Position numbers and translations under genes: made by a program. Under the pieces are notes generated by a model, which had not been told where the DNA came from, ran no database searches, and was given only the letters and a program-made list of their open reading frames with translations. This document shows positions 25,302 to 34,442 of a DNA stretch of 64,000 nt, piece by piece; position 1 is the first letter of the stretch, and each line of letters opens with the position of its first letter. Location: contig NZ_JBNAGA010000002.1 of assembly GCF_049800955.1 (NCBI RefSeq), forward strand, positions 496,001-560,000, given 5' to 3'. Source of the DNA: JAKVBH01 sp049800955 (GTDB lineage: Bacteria; Pseudomonadota; Alphaproteobacteria; Rhodobacterales; Rhodobacteraceae).

Positions 25302-26096
25302 TCACGCCTTCGTCTGATCGCAGGTGCTCTGTGCCGCGAATGCGCGGATGTTCTCCACGATGCTCAGGACAGTCGTCAGAGATGTTCGTGGATTGCCGGG
25401 GCTCGGCGCGTTTTGGATCTGCATCTCATAGGTACATGCCTCTGACATGACACGATACCGATGTGTGTTGGCGGACGCTGCAGGATCGGCAATGAGACAG
25501 GCGCGCATTCTGTCAAAGCCGCCTCCGGCAAGGGCGAGCGCCGCGACGACATTAGCATTTTTGGGAAAGCGCAGCGCTGTGTCGCGTCCTGTGCTGTCGA
25601 AGAAGGTTGTGGCGGTTTCAAGAGCGTCGAGGTTGATCAGATCTTGCGCGGGAGATCCCTTCCAGGCTGTAGGGGGCTTGATGCCCTCGTAGTGCAGCGT
25701 GAGCTCACCCTCGCTGGCCAGCGCCCGTAACACATCCAAACCGCCAATTGCGCCAGATGGCAAAATGAGGCGCACCCCCGCGCTTTGCGCGGAGGCAAAG
25801 AGCGCCGCTTCGAGGCCGGCATCGGCCAAGGCGCCGACAGAAGCAACGAGCAAAGGGATGCCTGCTGACAATGTGGCTGAACCATAGTTTTGGACAGCCT
25901 CATGCCCTGCGCATTCCACGATAAGATCAGGCGCTCGTACAAGGAGATCATCAAAGCTCGTGGCTGCTACAACGCCGCTTGGTGTGTCAGAAACTGGAGA
26001 GCGTGTCAGGACTGTGATTTCAAAGCGCGGGTCTGCCTGAAGTCGCGCGCAGACCTCGCGCCCGATGGCTCCAAACCCGATCAACCCGATCTGCAT
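25302..26096 (-). CDS. Putative L-aspartate dehydrogenase
   Basis: NAD(P)-dependent dehydrogenase of the aspartate dehydrogenase family (COG1712 type), 264 residues, which interconverts L-aspartate and iminoaspartate/oxaloacetate with ammonia. The N-terminal Rossmann motif is IGLIGFGAIGREV, and the middle part has VASVGALAD and LPSGAIGGLD, typical of this family. ATG 26096 is chosen because AAGGTAAGG precedes it; a longer frame to 26177 overlaps puuD. It lies ten bases after puuD on the same transcript, which suggests ammonia or nitrogen handling during urate use. The specific substrate is inferred. Confidence 0.82.
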   Translation of the reverse strand: MQIGLIGFGAIGREVCARLQADPRFEITVLTRSPVSDTPSGVVAATSFDDLLVRAPDLIVECAGHEAVQNYGSATLSAGIPLLVASVGALADAGLEAALFASAQSAGVRLILPSGAIGGLDVLRALASEGELTLHYEGIKPPTAWKGSPAQDLINLDALETATTFFDSTGRDTALRFPKNANVVAALALAGGGFDRMRACLIADPAASANTHRYRVMSEACTYEMQIQNAPSPGNPRTSLTTVLSIVENIRAFAAQSTCDQTKA

Positions 26097-26106
26097 GGCC
26101 TTACCT

Positions 26107-27345
26107 TTACTGCGCGCGGACGTCGCGGACCCAGGCGACGATGGCGCGGCGTGCGTCATCGTCCATCTGGATCGCATTGGGCGGGGGCATTGCGTGGCTC
26201 ACACCTGCTTGCAGGTAGATCTGATCGGCATGGCGGGCAACATCGCTCTCGGTTTCCAGCAAAACATCCTTGGGCGCCCAGCGGATGCCATCCCAGGATG
26301 GCTCGCGCGCATGGCACATGGAGCAATTTCCGACCACGGCGAAGTATGCCTCTTCGAAACTGTCAGCAGAGGCGAACTTCTCCTCGTAAGGCGTCAGAGC
26401 GCGCGCTTCCGCCTCCTCGTACGTATCGCCGCCGGGCACGGTGGAAAGCCATGCGATCACCACCATGAGCAGAACCGTGACAGCCCATGTCCAATGGGGG
26501 CCCTTGCCGGTCTTGTGCATGGTGTTGAAGTAATGCCGGATCGTGACGCCTGTGAGAAAGATGAGGGATGCGATGATCCAGGCGTATTCCGTTGCGAAAG
26601 CCAGCGGGTAGTGGTTCGAGAGCATCAGGAAGACAACGGGCAAAGTCAGGTAATTGTTGTGCGTCGAGCGGACCTTCGCAATCTTGCCGTATTTGGCATC
26701 CGGGGTGCGCCCGGCCTTGAGGTCTTCAACAACGATGCGCTGGTTCGGCATGATCTGGAAAAACACGTTGGCCGTCATGATCGTGGCTGTGAACGCCCCA
26801 AGGTGAAGCAGCGCTGCGCGTCCGGTGAAGATCTGGTTGTAACCCCAGGACATCACGACGAGGATCACGAACAGCAGTAGCATCAGGACAGTCGGGGTAT
26901 CCGCCAGCTTGGATTTGCACATCGCGTCATAGAGCAACCAGCCGATGGTCAGCGAACCTGCGGAGATCAGGATGCCTTGCCACAGCGCCAGATCGGCTTT
27001 GGTCGGGTCCAGCAGATACAATTCCCCGCCCACCCAGTAGATAATCATCAGCAGTGCAGCGCCGGAGAGCCATGTCGTATAGCTTTGCCATTTATGCCAG
27101 GTCAGGTGCTCGGGCATCCGGGCGGGTGCCACGAGGTACTTGACGGTATGATAGAACCCGCCACCATGCACTTCCCATTCTTCGCCATAAGCCCCTTCCG
27201 GCAAGGCATCGTTGGGTTTGAGCATGAGATCAAGCGCAATAAAATAGAACGACGCGCCGATCCACGCCATGGCCGTGATCACATGCAACCACCGCACGCT
27301 GAAGGCGATCCAATCCCATAAAACTGCCAGATCATACATGGCCAC
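26107..27345 (-). CDS. puuD: Membrane urate hydroxylase with cytochrome c domain (PuuD)
   Basis: Membrane enzyme that oxidises urate to 5-hydroxyisourate and passes electrons to its own heme. The 412-residue protein has about eight membrane helices with conserved histidines (H21, H60, H66, H80, H84) and a C-terminal cytochrome c domain with CSMCH (341-345) and a distal Met in a SHAMPPPN segment. This is the DUF989 plus cytochrome c architecture known for bacterial PuuD. It is divergent from a LysR regulator across about 95 bases and starts an operon with the aspartate dehydrogenase gene. Confidence 0.93.
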   Translation of the reverse strand: MAMYDLAVLWDWIAFSVRWLHVITAMAWIGASFYFIALDLMLKPNDALPEGAYGEEWEVHGGGFYHTVKYLVAPARMPEHLTWHKWQSYTTWLSGAALLMIIYWVGGELYLLDPTKADLALWQGILISAGSLTIGWLLYDAMCKSKLADTPTVLMLLLFVILVVMSWGYNQIFTGRAALLHLGAFTATIMTANVFFQIMPNQRIVVEDLKAGRTPDAKYGKIAKVRSTHNNYLTLPVVFLMLSNHYPLAFATEYAWIIASLIFLTGVTIRHYFNTMHKTGKGPHWTWAVTVLLMVVIAWLSTVPGGDTYEEAEARALTPYEEKFASADSFEEAYFAVVGNCSMCHAREPSWDGIRWAPKDVLLETESDVARHADQIYLQAGVSHAMPPPNAIQMDDDARRAIVAWVRDVRAQ

Positions 27346-27440
27346 TCTCTCCCAAGTTGGACTTTGAAACTACTCTATTCGTGCAACGATTGTTCTGCTA
27401 CATCTGCATAAGGCCAAGCAGCATCAAAAAAAGCCGAATA

Positions 27441-28349
27441 ATGTCCTATCTCGACAATATCAGAACGTTCGTGCGCGTTTACGAGCTTGGTTCCATGTCG
27501 GCTGCCGGGCGGGATTTGCGCATATCGCCTGCTGTCACATCCTCCCGGATTTCGCAGCTGGAAGAGCATTTGGGCGTTCGATTGTTTCAGCGAACAACGC
27601 GCAGCCTCGCCCCGACAGATCAAGGCAAGAGCTTCTTTGGCGCGGCATGCGAAATCCTCGAAGCGGTCGAAAATGCGGAAGCGCAGGTCATGAACATGAC
27701 CGAGAACCCGCGCGGGTCGCTCTATGTCGCGGCGCCGCTCGGCGTGGGCCGTCGTTTGATCGCGCCGCTCGTGCCCGATTTCCTGAAGCAATACCCGGAA
27801 GTCAGCATACGGCTGCGCCTGACAGACCGGAAGGTCGATCTGACGACGGAAGGGCTCGATCTGGCGTTCTTTCTGGGAAAGCCACAGGACAGCAACCTGA
27901 GGATTCGCAAGATCGCGGATGTCGAGCGTGTGCTATGTGCGGCGCCGGATTACATCGCGGCGCGGGGGCATCCGGCGGATGGTGCCGCATTGATCTCAGA
28001 CAGGCATGAATGTCTGAATTTGCGCTTTCCCGGAGCACCCGAATTCCAATGGCCATTGGTCACGGGTGAGGGGCCCAAGCGGTTTCGCGTATCGGGCCGG
28101 TATGAGTCAGATGATGGTGATGTGTTGACTGAATGGGCCTTGCAGGGGCACGGGATAGTGCTGAAGCCCGTGTTTGAGGTCAAAGATCATCTGGAGGCCG
28201 GTCGGCTCATAGCTGTCGCAGAGGCGACACCGCCCGAGCCCATTCAAATGGCGTGCCTGTTCACGCATCGAAAGCGGCAGGATCCGAAAACCCGCCTTTT
28301 CATGGAATACGTGATCGAGACGATTGCCAATGTCGTTGGCGCGCGGTGA
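27441..28349 (+). CDS. LysR-family transcriptional regulator
   Basis: DNA-binding regulator of 302 residues: N-terminal winged helix (SYLDNIRTFVRVYELGSMSA, then SRISQLEEHLGVRLFQRTTR) and a C-terminal effector-binding domain. ATG 27441 gives the usual start; the frame is open to 27357 but that part is unlike the family. It is divergent from puuD and ends five bases from the convergent uraH, so it is likely to control the urate genes in response to urate or an intermediate. The effector is not known from sequence. Confidence 0.9.
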   Translation: MSYLDNIRTFVRVYELGSMSAAGRDLRISPAVTSSRISQLEEHLGVRLFQRTTRSLAPTDQGKSFFGAACEILEAVENAEAQVMNMTENPRGSLYVAAPLGVGRRLIAPLVPDFLKQYPEVSIRLRLTDRKVDLTTEGLDLAFFLGKPQDSNLRIRKIADVERVLCAAPDYIAARGHPADGAALISDRHECLNLRFPGAPEFQWPLVTGEGPKRFRVSGRYESDDGDVLTEWALQGHGIVLKPVFEVKDHLEAGRLIAVAEATPPEPIQMACLFTHRKRQDPKTRLFMEYVIETIANVVGAR

Positions 28350-28354
28350 TGTGA

Positions 28355-28708
28355 TCAGCTGCCCCGATAGGTCGAATAGCCGAAAGGTGAAAGCAGCAAA
28401 GGCACGTGGTAGTGCGAGGCCTCTGACATGCCGAAGCGCAGCGGGATCACGTCCAAAAAGCGTGGATCCTCAGCGGGTGTGCCCTGCGCGGTAAGATATG
28501 CGCCTGCGTGAAAGACCAGCTCGTAGGTCCCGATTTCGAACTCGGTCGCTGGCAGGATCTGCTCATCTGTGCGGCCATCGCTATTGGTGCGCAGCGTTTT
28601 GAGATGGGTCCGCGTCTCACCTTGCAGGCGATAGAGCTCAATGCTCAAACCTTCCGCCGGGCATCCGCGCGCCGTGTCGAGAACATGTGTTGTCAGATAT
28701 CCGCTCAT
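28355..28708 (-). CDS. uraH: 5-hydroxyisourate hydrolase
   Basis: Transthyretin-like protein that hydrolyses 5-hydroxyisourate to OHCU, the step after PuuD. The start is ATG 28708 (MSGYLTTHVLDTARG), giving 117 residues; the longer frame to 28855 is not family-like. The catalytic His of THVLDTA, the Arg-containing middle part and the C-terminal signature YSTYRGS are present. It is divergent from the puuE-uraD fusion gene with 149 bases between. Confidence 0.95.
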   Translation of the reverse strand: MSGYLTTHVLDTARGCPAEGLSIELYRLQGETRTHLKTLRTNSDGRTDEQILPATEFEIGTYELVFHAGAYLTAQGTPAEDPRFLDVIPLRFGMSEASHYHVPLLLSPFGYSTYRGS

Positions 28709-28857
28709 GAAAGACTCCCATCGTCTGCTGCTTGTATGTGCCAGAAGGCTGGGGCTACAGCAAAGAATGTATCGCAATAGGCTGTTTAGCGATTTTTTTG
28801 AAAAACGGTTTGATTTTTTTTGAATCATAGAGGGGTCAAGTTGGAAAGGACACATCC

Positions 28858-30270
28858 ATGATGCGTTATCCCCGCGATCTTTCCGGGTATGGAGAAATGC
28901 CGCCGAAGGCCGATTGGCCCGGGGCTGCGAAGATTGCTGTGCAAATCGTGCTGAATTACGAAGAAGGCGGGGAGAACAACATTCTCCACGGCGACGCGGC
29001 GTCTGAGGCGTTTTTGTCGGAGATCACGGGCGCTGCCCCGTGGCCCGGTCAGCGCCATTGGAACATGGAATCGATCTATGAATACGGCGCGCGCGCCGGG
29101 TTTTGGCGGGTTCACCGATTGCTCGGGGATCTCCCAGTCACAGTCTACGGCGTTGCGACCGCCCTTGCACGATCACCTGAGCAGGTGGCAGCGATGAAAA
29201 CCAGCGGATGGGAAATCGCATCGCACGGTCTGAAATGGATCGAGCACAAGGACATGGATCCCGCTGATGAACGGGCGCAGATTCGTGAGGCCATCCGCCT
29301 GCATACAGAAGCGACCGGCGCTGCCCCACGGGGCTGGTACACGGGCCGATGCTCGACCAATACGGTGGATCTCGTGGCTGCTGAGGGGGATTTCGCCTAT
29401 ATCGCCGACAGCTATGCAGATGATCTGCCCTATTGGGTCCGAGCCGCAGGCAAGGACCAGCTCATTGTGCCCTATACGATGGATTGCAATGACATGCGGT
29501 TTGCCATTCAGGCGGGCTATACCAACGGCGATCAGTTCGAAAGCTATCTCAGGGACAGTTTCGATATGCTCTATTCAGAAGGCGCGGCAGGTCGCCCCGC
29601 CATACTCTCGATCGGATTGCATTGCCGCCTGATCGGGCGCCCGGGCCGCGCCATGGCGTTCAAACGTGCGCTGGACTATTTCATGCAGCATGAGAGGGTC
29701 TGGTTCGCGACGCGGGAGCAGATCGCGGATCATTGGGCGAAAACGCACCCGCCTCAGCAGGGCACGCGCCCATCCCAGATGGATCGGGACAGTTTTGTTG
29801 AGGCGTTTGGCGGCATTTTCGAGCATAGCCCCTGGATTGCAGAAGGCGCGCACGCTCTGGAGCTGGGCCCGGCTCATGACACGGCGACAGGTGTTCATCA
29901 TGCGCTGTGTCGGGTCTTCCGCAGTGCGACCGAGGAGCAACGCCTTGGTGTTCTCAACGCGCACCCCGATCTCGCCGGCAAGCTGGCCGCTGCGGGAAAG
30001 CTCACGGCCGAGAGCACGGCCGAGCAGGCGGGCGCTGGACTTGATCTTCTGACCGATGAGGAGCGGGCCACGTTCCAGTCACTCAATGCCCAATATGTAG
30101 ACCAACACGGCTTTCCTTTCATCATTGCGGTGAAAGACAACACCAAGGCCACGATCCTTGACGCCTTTCACCGCCGCCTGGGCCATGATCGCGAGACAGA
30201 GTTCGCGGAGGCCTGCCGTCAGGTGGAGCGGATTGCCGAGCTCCGCTTGATCGAGAAGTTGCCAAAATGA
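28858..30270 (+). CDS. Bifunctional allantoinase PuuE / OHCU decarboxylase UraD
   Basis: Fusion of two urate-pathway enzymes in 470 residues. Residues 1 to about 305 are a polysaccharide-deacetylase-fold allantoinase (PuuE): YPRDLSGYGEMPP, NYEEGGENN, SHGLKWIEH and GRCSTNT segments. Residues about 310-470 are OHCU decarboxylase (UraD) with AHPDLAGK and HGFPFIIAVK, the conserved catalytic His and Phe-x-Ile-x-Val-Lys. The fused order places decarboxylation of OHCU and ring opening of S-allantoin, consecutive steps, in one chain. The stop overlaps allA (ATGA). Both halves look intact. Confidence 0.94.
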   Translation: MMRYPRDLSGYGEMPPKADWPGAAKIAVQIVLNYEEGGENNILHGDAASEAFLSEITGAAPWPGQRHWNMESIYEYGARAGFWRVHRLLGDLPVTVYGVATALARSPEQVAAMKTSGWEIASHGLKWIEHKDMDPADERAQIREAIRLHTEATGAAPRGWYTGRCSTNTVDLVAAEGDFAYIADSYADDLPYWVRAAGKDQLIVPYTMDCNDMRFAIQAGYTNGDQFESYLRDSFDMLYSEGAAGRPAILSIGLHCRLIGRPGRAMAFKRALDYFMQHERVWFATREQIADHWAKTHPPQQGTRPSQMDRDSFVEAFGGIFEHSPWIAEGAHALELGPAHDTATGVHHALCRVFRSATEEQRLGVLNAHPDLAGKLAAAGKLTAESTAEQAGAGLDLLTDEERATFQSLNAQYVDQHGFPFIIAVKDNTKATILDAFHRRLGHDRETEFAEACRQVERIAELRLIEKLPK

Positions 30271-30752
30271 CCAAACCGCTCAAACTCATGCCCCTGACAT
30301 CGCAGGCTTTCGCGCCGTTTGGCGATGTGCTGGAGGCCTCTGGCACAGCGGACAGAATGATCAATCAGGGCATGTGCGGGCGCTATCATGATCGGGCACA
30401 GCTTGATTTTACGGATGGCCGCGCAGGGATCAGCATCTTTCAATCACAGGCGCGGACCCTGCCTTTCGCTCTGGACATGATGGAGCGGCATCCCGAGGGC
30501 AGCCAGGCATTTCTACCCTTGTCTGACAAGCCCTTCGTCGTTGTCGTCGCCCCCGATGACGGCGGCCAGCCAGGTACACCGATGGCGTTCCTGACCGCGC
30601 CGGGGCAAGGGGTCAATTACCATCGTGGAACATGGCATGGCGTGCTCACGCCGTTGCATGCGCCGGGTCTCTTCGCGGTCGTCGATCGCATTGGAGAGGG
30701 ACCCAACCTTGAGGAACACTGGTTTGAGGACCCGTTCCTGATCACAGAATGA
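30267..30752 (+). CDS. allA: Ureidoglycolate lyase
   Basis: Cleaves ureidoglycolate to glyoxylate and urea, the last step of the route. The 161-residue protein has the AllA-type cupin features: N-terminal LTSQAFAPFGDVLEASG, a FQSQARTLPF strand, ERHPEGSQAFLPL and NYHRGTWHGVLTPL. It overlaps the puuE-uraD gene by four bases and precedes the permease by 51 bases. Length is normal for AllA. Confidence 0.93.
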   Translation: MTKPLKLMPLTSQAFAPFGDVLEASGTADRMINQGMCGRYHDRAQLDFTDGRAGISIFQSQARTLPFALDMMERHPEGSQAFLPLSDKPFVVVVAPDDGGQPGTPMAFLTAPGQGVNYHRGTWHGVLTPLHAPGLFAVVDRIGEGPNLEEHWFEDPFLITE

Positions 30753-30803
30753 AGAAACAGCGCTGGTCTTGAAACGGGCGCACAACAGAGAGGGACATTG
30801 AAA

Positions 30804-32219
30804 ATGGCCGATGCATCTATCGGGACGCCGGAGCAACTCCGCGATCCCAATTACACACCTCCGCTGGCAAAAGCTGTGCCTTTGGGCATTCAGCATGTGC
30901 TGGCCATGTTCGTGTCCAACGTGACGCCAGCGATCATCGTCTGCGGCGCTGCGGGGTTTGGCTTTGGCTCCAACAGCCCGGACTTTCCGCAGATGATCTA
31001 CATGATCCAGATGTCGATGTTCTTTGCGGGCGTCGCAACTCTGTTTCAGTCCATCGGTGTCGGCCCTATCGGCGCGCGTTTGCCGATTGTGCAGGGGACG
31101 AGTTTTGCCTTCATCCCGATCATGATCCCGCTTGTGGCGGGCAAGGGCGTTGATGCGATTGCCGTTTTGATGGGCGGCATCGTTGCAGGCGGTCTCTTCC
31201 ATGCGTTTCTTGGACTTTTCATTGGCAAGTTGCGGTTTGCGTTGCCGCCGCTTGTGACCGGGCTCGTTGTGACGATGATCGGTTTGGCGCTGGTCAAGGT
31301 GGGTGTGCAATATGCGGCGGGCGGTGTGCCCGCGATCGGAAAGCCTGAATATGGCTCCTTGATCAACTGGTCGATGGCTGGTGTCGTTGTGCTGGTGACG
31401 CTTGGGTTGAAGTTTTTCACTCGTGGGATGCTTTCAGTGTCCGCTGTTCTTGTTGGCCTGCTGGTGGGATATGCCTTTGCGTTCCTCTTGGGCGAGGTAA
31501 ACCTCGGCAACGTGGGGCGCGCGGCCTCCTTTGCTCTGCCCAACCCTCTGCATTTTGGCATGGAATTCACCGTGGCGGCTGTTATCGGATTTTGTCTGAT
31601 GTCCTTTGTCTCAGCCGTTGAAACGGTGGGCGATGTGTCGGGCATCACCAAAGGTGGCGCCGGACGCGAGGCGACAGATAAGGAAATCCAGGGCGCGACC
31701 TTTGCCGATGGTGTCGGGACAGCTATCTCCGGCTTCTTTGGGGCCCTCCCCAATACGTCCTTCAGCCAAAACGTCGGCCTGATTGCCATGACGGGCGTGA
31801 TGTCTCGCGGTGTCGTGACGGTCGGTGCGCTGTTCCTCATTCTCTGCGGTTTGGTCCCCAAGATTGGCGCGGTGATCTCGTCTGTGCCGATTGAGGTGCT
31901 TGGCGGCGGTGTGATCGTGATGTTTGGCATGGTTGTTGCCGCGGGTATTTCGATGCTCTCGGATGTGAACTGGAACCGCCGCAACATGGTGATCTTCGCC
32001 ATCGCCCTGTCGCTTGGCCTGGGTCTGCAGCTGGAGCCGGGCGCGCTTCAGCATTTGCCTGATACCATGAAGGTTCTGGCGACCTCTGGCATCCTGCCTG
32101 CCGCTCTGATCGCCATCGTTCTGAACCTCGTACTTCCTGAGGAGTTGGCAGCGGAGGCCACAGAAGAGGTATCCGGTGGCATGTCCGGCCATGGCGATGG
32201 CTCCTTGCCGGGCGAATAA
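30804..32219 (+). CDS. NCS2-family xanthine/urate permease
   Basis: Nucleobase:cation symporter of the NCS2 family, 471 residues and 12-14 hydrophobic segments. The opening (PLGIQHVLAMFVSNVTPAII), the QGTSFAFIP segment and the SAVETVGD and PNTSFSQNVG motifs are typical; the last corresponds to the NCS2 signature. ATG 30804 follows a GAGGGA ribosome site. Its place beside the urate genes suggests xanthine or urate as substrate, but uracil cannot be excluded. A strong terminator follows. Confidence 0.92.
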   Translation: MADASIGTPEQLRDPNYTPPLAKAVPLGIQHVLAMFVSNVTPAIIVCGAAGFGFGSNSPDFPQMIYMIQMSMFFAGVATLFQSIGVGPIGARLPIVQGTSFAFIPIMIPLVAGKGVDAIAVLMGGIVAGGLFHAFLGLFIGKLRFALPPLVTGLVVTMIGLALVKVGVQYAAGGVPAIGKPEYGSLINWSMAGVVVLVTLGLKFFTRGMLSVSAVLVGLLVGYAFAFLLGEVNLGNVGRAASFALPNPLHFGMEFTVAAVIGFCLMSFVSAVETVGDVSGITKGGAGREATDKEIQGATFADGVGTAISGFFGALPNTSFSQNVGLIAMTGVMSRGVVTVGALFLILCGLVPKIGAVISSVPIEVLGGGVIVMFGMVVAAGISMLSDVNWNRRNMVIFAIALSLGLGLQLEPGALQHLPDTMKVLATSGILPAALIAIVLNLVLPEELAAEATEEVSGGMSGHGDGSLPGE

Positions 32220-32243
32220 TACCGCGACAGACCTGCATAAAAG

Positions 32244-32274
32244 AAAGGGCCCGGATCATCCCGGGCCCTTTTTC
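32244..32274 (+). terminator. Rho-independent terminator after NCS2 permease
   Basis: AAAGGGCCCGG (32244-32254) pairs with CCGGGCCCTTT (32261-32271) around a six-base loop, followed by a T-run. It ends the puuE-uraD/allA/permease transcript. Confidence 0.9.
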
Positions 32275-32365
32275 GTGTCTTGGAGCATTCGGCCAAAATC
32301 TTGAATCACGGCCTGTGGACCAACGTTGCGCGTTCAGCGACGCGGAATTGTAAGCGGTGAGGCCA

Positions 32366-33190
32366 TCAGCCGGTGTGTAGCTTCATGTGGCGATTGACGT
32401 CTTTATAGAGTAGATAGCGAAATCGTCCCGGCCCCCCGGCGTAACACGCCTGTGGGCAAAAGGCGCGCAGCCACATGTAGTCGCCCGCTTCCACCTCAAC
32501 CCAGTCATTGTTGAGATTGTAGACGGCCTTGCCCTCCAGAACGTAAAGCCCGTGTTCCATGACATGTGTCTCGAGGAACGGGATCACCCCGCCGGGCTCA
32601 AACGTCACGATTGTGACATGCATGTCATGTCGCAGATCAGTTGGGTCTACAAAACGGGTCGTGGCCCAAACGCCATCGGTGTCGGGCATGGGTGTCGGCG
32701 CGATGTCATTCTCATTGGTGACAAAGGCCTCAGGCGCTGGCAATCCGGGTACAGGCTCGTAGGCCTTGCGGATCCAATGAAACCGGAGCGGTTGTTCGCT
32801 TGTGTTGTGCAGCGTCCAGTCGGTTGACGGCGGGATATAGGCATAGCCGCCCTCTTGCATGATATGGATCTCGCCATCCAGCTTGAGGCTGGCTTGACCT
32901 TCGACAACAAAGAGAACGCCTTCGGCGTGTGGATCCAGCTCAGGCTGGTCGGATCCGCCGCCGGGGGAGACCTCCATGATGTATTGCGAGAATGTCTCGG
33001 CAAAGCCCGTCATCGGGCGTGCGATGACCCAGACCCGTGTCTCTTCCCAGAACGGCAAGAAACTTGTCACGATGTCGCGCATCGTGCCGCGCGGAATGAC
33101 GGCATAGGCCTCTGTGAAGATTGCCCGGTCCGTTAGCAGTTTCTTTTGCCCGGGCAATCCACCGTGTGGGGCATAATACTTGGATGACAT
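32366..33190 (-). CDS. allE: (S)-ureidoglycine aminohydrolase
   Basis: Bicupin enzyme that hydrolyses (S)-ureidoglycine to (S)-ureidoglycolate and ammonia, linking allantoate breakdown to AllA. The 274-residue protein has two cupin domains (about 60-140 and 185-265) with metal-ligand patterns such as ELDPHAEG and ETHVMEHGLYVLEG, and the family opening with YAPHGGLPGQKKLLTDRA. It is transcribed toward the permease terminator from its own promoter in the 33191-33429 gap. Allantoate amidohydrolase, which would supply its substrate, is not in the window. Confidence 0.93.
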   Translation of the reverse strand: MSSKYYAPHGGLPGQKKLLTDRAIFTEAYAVIPRGTMRDIVTSFLPFWEETRVWVIARPMTGFAETFSQYIMEVSPGGGSDQPELDPHAEGVLFVVEGQASLKLDGEIHIMQEGGYAYIPPSTDWTLHNTSEQPLRFHWIRKAYEPVPGLPAPEAFVTNENDIAPTPMPDTDGVWATTRFVDPTDLRHDMHVTIVTFEPGGVIPFLETHVMEHGLYVLEGKAVYNLNNDWVEVEAGDYMWLRAFCPQACYAGGPGRFRYLLYKDVNRHMKLHTG

Positions 33191-33429
33191 GCGCGCTCCA
33201 ATAACATGGGTTTTTGTCTTTATCGCAAGCGTGTTGCCTTACATCCATCAGCGAATGCCAGAACGCACCTTTTGGTTATTGTTGATAATGTCTTGGATTT
33301 TCGTATTTCTTGCGCGTTGCGACGCTGTTTGGCGTAATGTCTTTGGGCGAGCCATCAAACACCTGTTTCCTCGCCCGTGTTGCCCCGCTACGGTTCATTC
33401 GACAATTCGGGCAAGAAAACGAGGGCTCC

Positions 33430-34239
33430 ATGGCGGACCTGCTGAAGAAACCATTCGGGATGCATGGCAAGGTTCATGAGATTTCACCGGCCAGCGCCGG
33501 TTGGCGTTATGTCGGGTTTGATCTCTACCGCTTGCGCGCAGGTGAGACTGTGGGCGAGCCGACGGGCACGAACGAGGTTATCTTGGTCATGGTCGAAGGT
33601 AAGGCGCGGATCTCCGCCGCCGACCGGGATTGGGGCGAGTTGGGCGACCGGATGGATGTCTTCGAGAAGACCGCGCCGCATTGCCTGTATGTTCCGAATG
33701 ACGATGCCTGGTCCGCGCAGGCCACGACTGATTGCACAATTGCCGTCTGCAAGGCGCCGGGCAATTCAGGCCATGCCGCGCGTCGGATCGGGCCTGATGG
33801 CATCACGCTCACTGAGCGCGGCGCGGGCACCAACACGCGCTACATCAATAATATCGCCATGGAAGCCGAGGATTACGCCGACAGCCTGCTTGTGACGGAA
33901 GTCTTCACGCCCGCGGGGCACTGGTCTTCTTACCCCAGCCACCGGCATGATGAGGATGATTATCCCCGGATTACGTATCTCGAGGAGACCTATTACCATC
34001 GGCTCAACCCGTCCAATGGCTTTGGGATTCAGCGTGTCTATACCGATGATGGCCAGCTGGATGAAACGATGGCCGTTTCTGACGGTGATGTTGTTTGTGT
34101 CCCGCGCGGTCATCACCCATGCGGCGCGCCCTACGGATTTGAGATGTACTACCTCAATGTCATGGCAGGTCCGCTGAGAAAGTGGAGATTCGTTTCGGCC
34201 CCGGAAGTTGAATGGATCGTGGAGCGGGACGCGACCTGA
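33430..34239 (+). CDS. iolB: 5-deoxy-glucuronate isomerase (IolB)
   Basis: Cupin-fold isomerase of myo-inositol catabolism, 269 residues. ATG 33430 follows GAGGG; the frame is open upstream to 33310 but that part is not family-like. Family motifs include TNEVILVMVEGKA, the metal-binding YPSHRHDEDDYPR and ETYYHRLNPSNGFG, and the end segment VPRGHHPCGAPYG. No other inositol genes are nearby, and it is divergent from allE, so it is an isolated copy. About 240 bases upstream (33191-33429) hold its promoter and no other clear gene. Confidence 0.92.
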   Translation: MADLLKKPFGMHGKVHEISPASAGWRYVGFDLYRLRAGETVGEPTGTNEVILVMVEGKARISAADRDWGELGDRMDVFEKTAPHCLYVPNDDAWSAQATTDCTIAVCKAPGNSGHAARRIGPDGITLTERGAGTNTRYINNIAMEAEDYADSLLVTEVFTPAGHWSSYPSHRHDEDDYPRITYLEETYYHRLNPSNGFGIQRVYTDDGQLDETMAVSDGDVVCVPRGHHPCGAPYGFEMYYLNVMAGPLRKWRFVSAPEVEWIVERDAT

Positions 34240-34248
34240 AATCATCTC

Positions 34249-34288
34249 GTCAATCAAGGGTTGTTTTTGGCCCTAATTGACTGATTTT
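34249..34288 (+). terminator. Probable terminator after iolB
   Basis: GTCAAT-CA-AGGG (34249-34260) pairs with CCCT-A-ATTGAC (34271-34281) with a small internal loop and a T-rich 10-base loop, followed by TGATTTTC. It lies ten bases after the iolB stop. Confidence 0.5.
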
Positions 34289-34442
34289 CGCGCGTTTCTT
34301 CGTGAAATCGGCGATTTCCAGCTCATATAAGTTTGAATTACAATGGAAACAATTTGTTTACCTTTCGATCCGTATCGAAAGGTGTCTTATCGCCGGACGT
34401 TTTTTGCGTTTGGTCGAACTTGGTAAGAGGTCGTCAGAGAAC

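Noticed and set aside
33180..33479. Hydrophobic frame in the allE-iolB gap
   Set aside because: It overlaps the iolB start, has no ribosome site and contains a Cys/Arg-rich tail; the gap is better read as a divergent promoter.
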